A stretch of 64,000 nt of DNA, from the NCBI RefSeq assembly GCF_000513195.1, contig NZ_CBVI010000073.1:1-64000 (forward strand). Direction: 5' to 3'. The notes beneath the pieces are model-generated. The model worked only from the letters and a program-made list of their open reading frames with translations, was not told where the DNA came from and did not search any database. The stretch comes from Bacteroides timonensis. GTDB taxonomy: Bacteria > Bacteroidota > Bacteroidia > Bacteroidales > Bacteroidaceae. The position numbers were made by a program, and so were the translations under genes. This document shows, piece by piece, positions 61,151-64,000 of the stretch. Each line of letters starts with the position of its first letter. Position 1 is the stretch's first letter.

Positions 61151-61195
61151 AAAAAGAAGCGTTGATACATTTATATGTTATCAACGCTTCTTTTT
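61151..61195. terminator. Bidirectional terminator between convergent genes
   Basis: AAAAAGAAGCGTTGATA pairs perfectly (17 bp) with TATCAACGCTTCTTTTT around an 11-base loop. T-runs are present on both strands, serving the winged-helix gene from the left and pdxH from the right. Confidence 0.92.
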
Positions 61196-61222
61196 ATGTT
61201 CCAGTCCATTGACAAGGGATGT

Positions 61223-61867
61223 TTAAGGAGCCAGTCTTTCCTGTTTCCAGCTACCATCTTCCTGGAGTATATATTGAATGCGGTCGTGCAGGCGGCTTTC
61301 CCGCCCCTGCCAGAATTCAAAGCGGGTAGGAGTTACGGCAAAACCACCCCAGTTGTCGGGACGTCGGATTTCATGCCCCGCCAGCTTGAAGACCTCTTTT
61401 ACGAAAGCCCGCATAATCTCCATACGACTACTTATCACCCGGCTTTGCGGAGAAATTCTTGCACCTATCTTACTTTTATAGGGTCTGCTGGAAAAGTAAG
61501 TATCCGACACTTGGTCGAGGCATTTTTCGGCTTTACCTTCAATGTGTACCTGTCTTTCCAATTTGTGCCATACAAAAGAGAGGGAAATATATGGGTTATC
61601 AGCCAATTGTTTTCCTTTTCGGCTTTCATAATTAGTAAAGAATATAAATTTGTTGTTTTCCACTCCTTTCAGCAAGACGGTGCGTGTAGAGGGATGTCCC
61701 TCGGCCGAAACAGTTGCTACTATCATGGCGGTGGGCTCGTCCGCATTGTGGGCAATAGCATCATTCAACCATCCTTCGAATTGCTCAAAAGGATTGTCAT
61801 TGATGGTGCATTGTGTCAATTTGCCTCTGGTATACTCTTTTCTGATTTCAGATATTTTAGTTTCCAT
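61223..61867 (-). CDS. pdxH: Pyridoxamine 5'-phosphate oxidase
   Basis: 214 residues, normal length. PTAMIVATVSAEGHPSTRTV, the FMN-binding FFTNYESRKGKQLADNPYIS, the SFVWHKLERQVHIEGKAEK strand and the C-terminal FEFWQGRESRLHDRIQY are characteristic. It oxidises pyridoxamine or pyridoxine phosphate to PLP with FMN and oxygen, in B6 salvage. It is leftward, after the lone fimbrillin-like gene with a 47-bp gap. Confidence 0.95.
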   Translation of the reverse strand: METKISEIRKEYTRGKLTQCTINDNPFEQFEGWLNDAIAHNADEPTAMIVATVSAEGHPSTRTVLLKGVENNKFIFFTNYESRKGKQLADNPYISLSFVWHKLERQVHIEGKAEKCLDQVSDTYFSSRPYKSKIGARISPQSRVISSRMEIMRAFVKEVFKLAGHEIRRPDNWGGFAVTPTRFEFWQGRESRLHDRIQYILQEDGSWKQERLAP

Positions 61868-61914
61868 ATTTTCTACTTTGTTGTTGTATTTTGGGGATGC
61901 AAGAGCGATCTTTA

Positions 61915-62850
61915 TTATTTCTGTGTCGGATAAAGCGGGTTACCGGATTCATCTACTTCGGTCCAGTCTTTGATACTGACATTAGGGAACGATACGGAAT
62001 TTCCGTCTATAATGGCACTGAAGACGTACGAAAATCCTCCTGCCAGTTTGCCTGGAATGGGAATGCCTACGGTATAGGTACGTGGAGTCGTTTCTCCGTC
62101 TGCCAATATCTGTAGTGTCAAAGACATAGGATTGGTGGCTTTTGTCGGTAGAACGATGGCCTGCGTGAGAAAACCGTTTTTCCCCATAGTGAGCGGAGTA
62201 GTATCATAGGTGTAGGTGGATTCAATAATTCCAGTCTGTATATCGAGAGTGGCACCTGGTGTGGGTGGAAGTATACTTGCTGAAATCAGACTGTCCAGTT
62301 TTATACCGTCGCCGGCTGATAAGTCTACTACAACCTGAGTGGCTACATGCTGGAATACAATGGGCATGTGGATTTGTGAAGTTGTGACGTCTTGATCCAG
62401 ATTTTCCCACCATAGATAGTCAATGCCATTCTTTAACGGAGCGGATATTCCATCTATCAGGTCTGGAGGATAAACGGATGAGTTTTCAGAAAACGCATAC
62501 ATATTATATGATCCGTTACTCAAATACATTTTGTAGCCTTTCAATCCGGTCAATACACCTGCGGAAGCGGTTGAATATAAACCTTCGGCAAAAGGGTCAT
62601 CGAAATTCCTGTCTGTAGTTTCAAAGGCATAAATCTGACTTACCAGGCCTTTAGGCATGGGCGACATGGATCTGGTTACTTTACGACTTTCGAGTGAAGC
62701 GGAAAAGGTGATGAGTGCATCTTCTTTCTCCGAAGGCTGACTGTTGTCGGATTCATTGTTTTCGGGCGATGAGCCATAAATGATTATCTCATTCTTGGAG
62801 CATCCGGCCAATAATAGGAGGGAACACGCAAAAATAATAAATTTTTTCAT
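61915..62850 (-). CDS. Fimbrillin-family lipoprotein (BF2992-like)
   Basis: 311 residues from the ATG at 62850; an in-frame start 10 codons earlier is less likely because the signal peptide then moves away from the N-terminus. Lipoprotein signal IIFACSLLLLAGC. The mature part: LITFSASLESRKVTRSMSPM, SQIYAFETTDRNF, YKMYLSNGSYNMYAFSENSS, a MPIVFQHVATQVVVDLSAGD strand and the end NVSIKDWTEVDESGNPLYP follow the fimbrillin pattern, nearest to the BF2992 type. It stands apart from the operon at 1-7327. Probable surface or minor pilin. Confidence 0.75.
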   Translation of the reverse strand: MKKFIIFACSLLLLAGCSKNEIIIYGSSPENNESDNSQPSEKEDALITFSASLESRKVTRSMSPMPKGLVSQIYAFETTDRNFDDPFAEGLYSTASAGVLTGLKGYKMYLSNGSYNMYAFSENSSVYPPDLIDGISAPLKNGIDYLWWENLDQDVTTSQIHMPIVFQHVATQVVVDLSAGDGIKLDSLISASILPPTPGATLDIQTGIIESTYTYDTTPLTMGKNGFLTQAIVLPTKATNPMSLTLQILADGETTPRTYTVGIPIPGKLAGGFSYVFSAIIDGNSVSFPNVSIKDWTEVDESGNPLYPTQK

Positions 62851-62952
62851 TTCAGTTATGCAGTTTAGGTTATTATGCATACATAACAGTGGAATGATAG
62901 AATAGTTTTAGGATATATAGACATTTACGACCTCGGATATTGAATAAATCAC

Positions 62953-62983
62953 TTTCAAAACCTCATATTTTTCATTATCTTTG
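62953..62983 (+). promoter_or_regulatory. Predicted lepA promoter
   Basis: TTTC at 62953-62956 is followed after 19 bases by TATCTTTG (62976-62983), an exact -7 box. The leader to the lepA ATG is about 119 bases and can close a small GAGGC/GCCTC stem (62996-63000 and 63056-63060). Confidence 0.6.
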
Positions 62984-63101
62984 CGCCCGCAAAAGGAGGC
63001 GAGCCCGTTGCGAGATATTACCATTTTGTTTTGCGACTGTACTACGAGTTATTCAGCCTCATTTTGTAATATACTTATTTATAGATAGATAATTGTAGAA
63101 A

Positions 63102-64000
63102 ATGAAGAATATACGTAACTTTTGCATTATTGCCCACATTGATCATGGTAAGTCTACTTTAGCTGACCGTCTGCTTGAATTTACCAACACCATACAGGTG
63201 ACCGGAGGACAGATGTTGGATGATATGGATCTGGAAAAAGAGAGAGGTATCACCATTAAGAGCCATGCTATTCAGATGGAGTATACGTACAAAGGCGAAA
63301 AGTATGTTCTGAATCTGATTGATACTCCGGGACACGTAGACTTTTCGTATGAGGTTTCCCGTTCTATTGCTGCTTGTGAAGGTGCATTACTGATTGTAGA
63401 TGCTTCGCAAGGTGTACAGGCGCAAACGATCTCCAATCTTTATATGGCAATTGAGCATGATCTGGAAATTATTCCGGTCATCAATAAGTGTGATATGGCG
63501 AGTGCCATGCCCGAAGAGGTGGAGGATGAAATCGTAGAGTTGCTTGGTTGCAAACGTAGTGAAATCATCCGTGCTTCCGGTAAGACTGGTATGGGCGTAG
63601 AAGAGATTCTGAGTGCGGTTATTGAGCGTATTCCCCATCCTAAAGGGGACGAGGAAGCACCGTTGCAGGCTTTGATCTTCGACTCCGTATTCAACTCTTT
63701 CCGTGGTATCATCGCTTACTTCAAAATTGTGAACGGGGTGATCCGTAAGGGAGATAAGGTGAAATTCTTCAATACCGGTAAAGAATATGATGCCGATGAA
63801 GTCGGTGTACTTAAGATGGAGATGGTGGCGCGTCAGGAACTGCGTACAGGTGATGTGGGATACATTATTTCCGGCATCAAAACTTCTAAAGAGGTAAAAG
63901 TGGGAGATACGATTACTCACATTGCCCGTCCGTGTAAAGAAGCTATCGCAGGTTTCGAGGAAGTGAAGCCGATGGTTTTTGCCGGTGTATATCCCATTGA
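63102..64000 (+). CDS. lepA: Elongation factor 4 (3' end outside window)
   Basis: The frame opens at ATG 63102 and stays open to the window end (299 complete codons). The translational GTPase motifs are all present: G1 IIAHIDHGKSTLADR, G2/switch I with ERGITIKSHA, G3 IDTPGHVDFSYEV, G4 INKCDM and G5 ASGKTG, then the start of domain II (NSFRGIIAYFKIVNG). LepA/EF4 acts on ribosomes, with roles suggested in back-translocation and 30S biogenesis. The absence of a G' insert and the MKNIRNFCIIAHIDHG start distinguish it from EF-G. Confidence 0.95.
   Translation, partial: MKNIRNFCIIAHIDHGKSTLADRLLEFTNTIQVTGGQMLDDMDLEKERGITIKSHAIQMEYTYKGEKYVLNLIDTPGHVDFSYEVSRSIAACEGALLIVDASQGVQAQTISNLYMAIEHDLEIIPVINKCDMASAMPEEVEDEIVELLGCKRSEIIRASGKTGMGVEEILSAVIERIPHPKGDEEAPLQALIFDSVFNSFRGIIAYFKIVNGVIRKGDKVKFFNTGKEYDADEVGVLKMEMVARQELRTGDVGYIISGIKTSKEVKVGDTITHIARPCKEAIAGFEEVKPMVFAGVYPI

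Overview
The window looks like chromosomal DNA of a gut Bacteroides species. The evidence is the UpxY/UpxZ pair at the head of a capsular polysaccharide locus, FimA/Mfa-type fimbrillin lipoproteins, promoters of the Bacteroides form (TTTG, about 19 bp, TAnnTTTG), DUF3078/DUF3575/DUF4373-type proteins, and an Rnf complex in the order B-C-D-G-E-A. I cannot name the species. No rRNA, tRNA, CRISPR array or insertion sequence was seen.

Layout. 1-7327 is a leftward fimbrial (type V pilus-like) operon: DUF3575 barrel, FimB/Mfa2-like anchor, four fimbrillin-like lipoproteins (one frameshifted), a tiny membrane peptide, and an HU-like DNA-binding protein cut by the window edge. 7484-14710 holds leftward housekeeping genes (S9 peptidase, MATE transporter, yidC, pyrG). 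14886-15010 is an odd phased 11-bp repeat with inverted arms. 15115-23805 carries a DUF3078 protein, an RseC-like protein with the six Rnf genes, and galE. 24112-26738 (leftward) carries ispE and three small genes next to the capsule locus.

26970-52635 is a capsular polysaccharide locus. It starts with a 17-bp inverted repeat flanking an invertible segment. A near-perfect promoter inside it points left, away from upxY, so the locus is OFF in this assembly. Then come upxY, upxZ, a nonulosonate-type set (4,6-dehydratase, SpsF-like cytidylyltransferase, class III aminotransferase, NeuB-family synthase, NeuD-like acyltransferase), two tandem sialidase-like propeller proteins, a Wzy-like polymerase, a Wzx flippase and a glycosyltransferase. 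A compact acyl-building cassette follows: two acyl carrier proteins, two KAS III enzymes, two SDR reductases and one AMP-forming ligase. Next are a hexapeptide acyltransferase, a QueC-like PP-loop enzyme, an ATP-grasp ligase, a polysaccharide deacetylase, the initiating sugar transferase, an MBL-fold hydrolase, the remnant of a GT2 glycosyltransferase and a DegT aminotransferase. My reading is that the locus makes a capsule containing a nonulosonic acid and an unusual acyl substituent built on a dedicated ACP.

52802-64000 returns to housekeeping genes: dnaB, pheT (with an in-frame stop at codon 11), yebC, a TSCPD protein, an Nramp transporter, xth, a C_GCAxxG_C_C protein, a small winged-helix protein, pdxH, a lone fimbrillin-like lipoprotein, and the start of lepA.

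The items most worth a second look are the OFF-oriented invertible promoter, the ACP/KAS III/ligase cassette, the sialidase-like pair beside nonulosonate genes, the PP-loop/ATP-grasp pair, and the nonsense codon in pheT.
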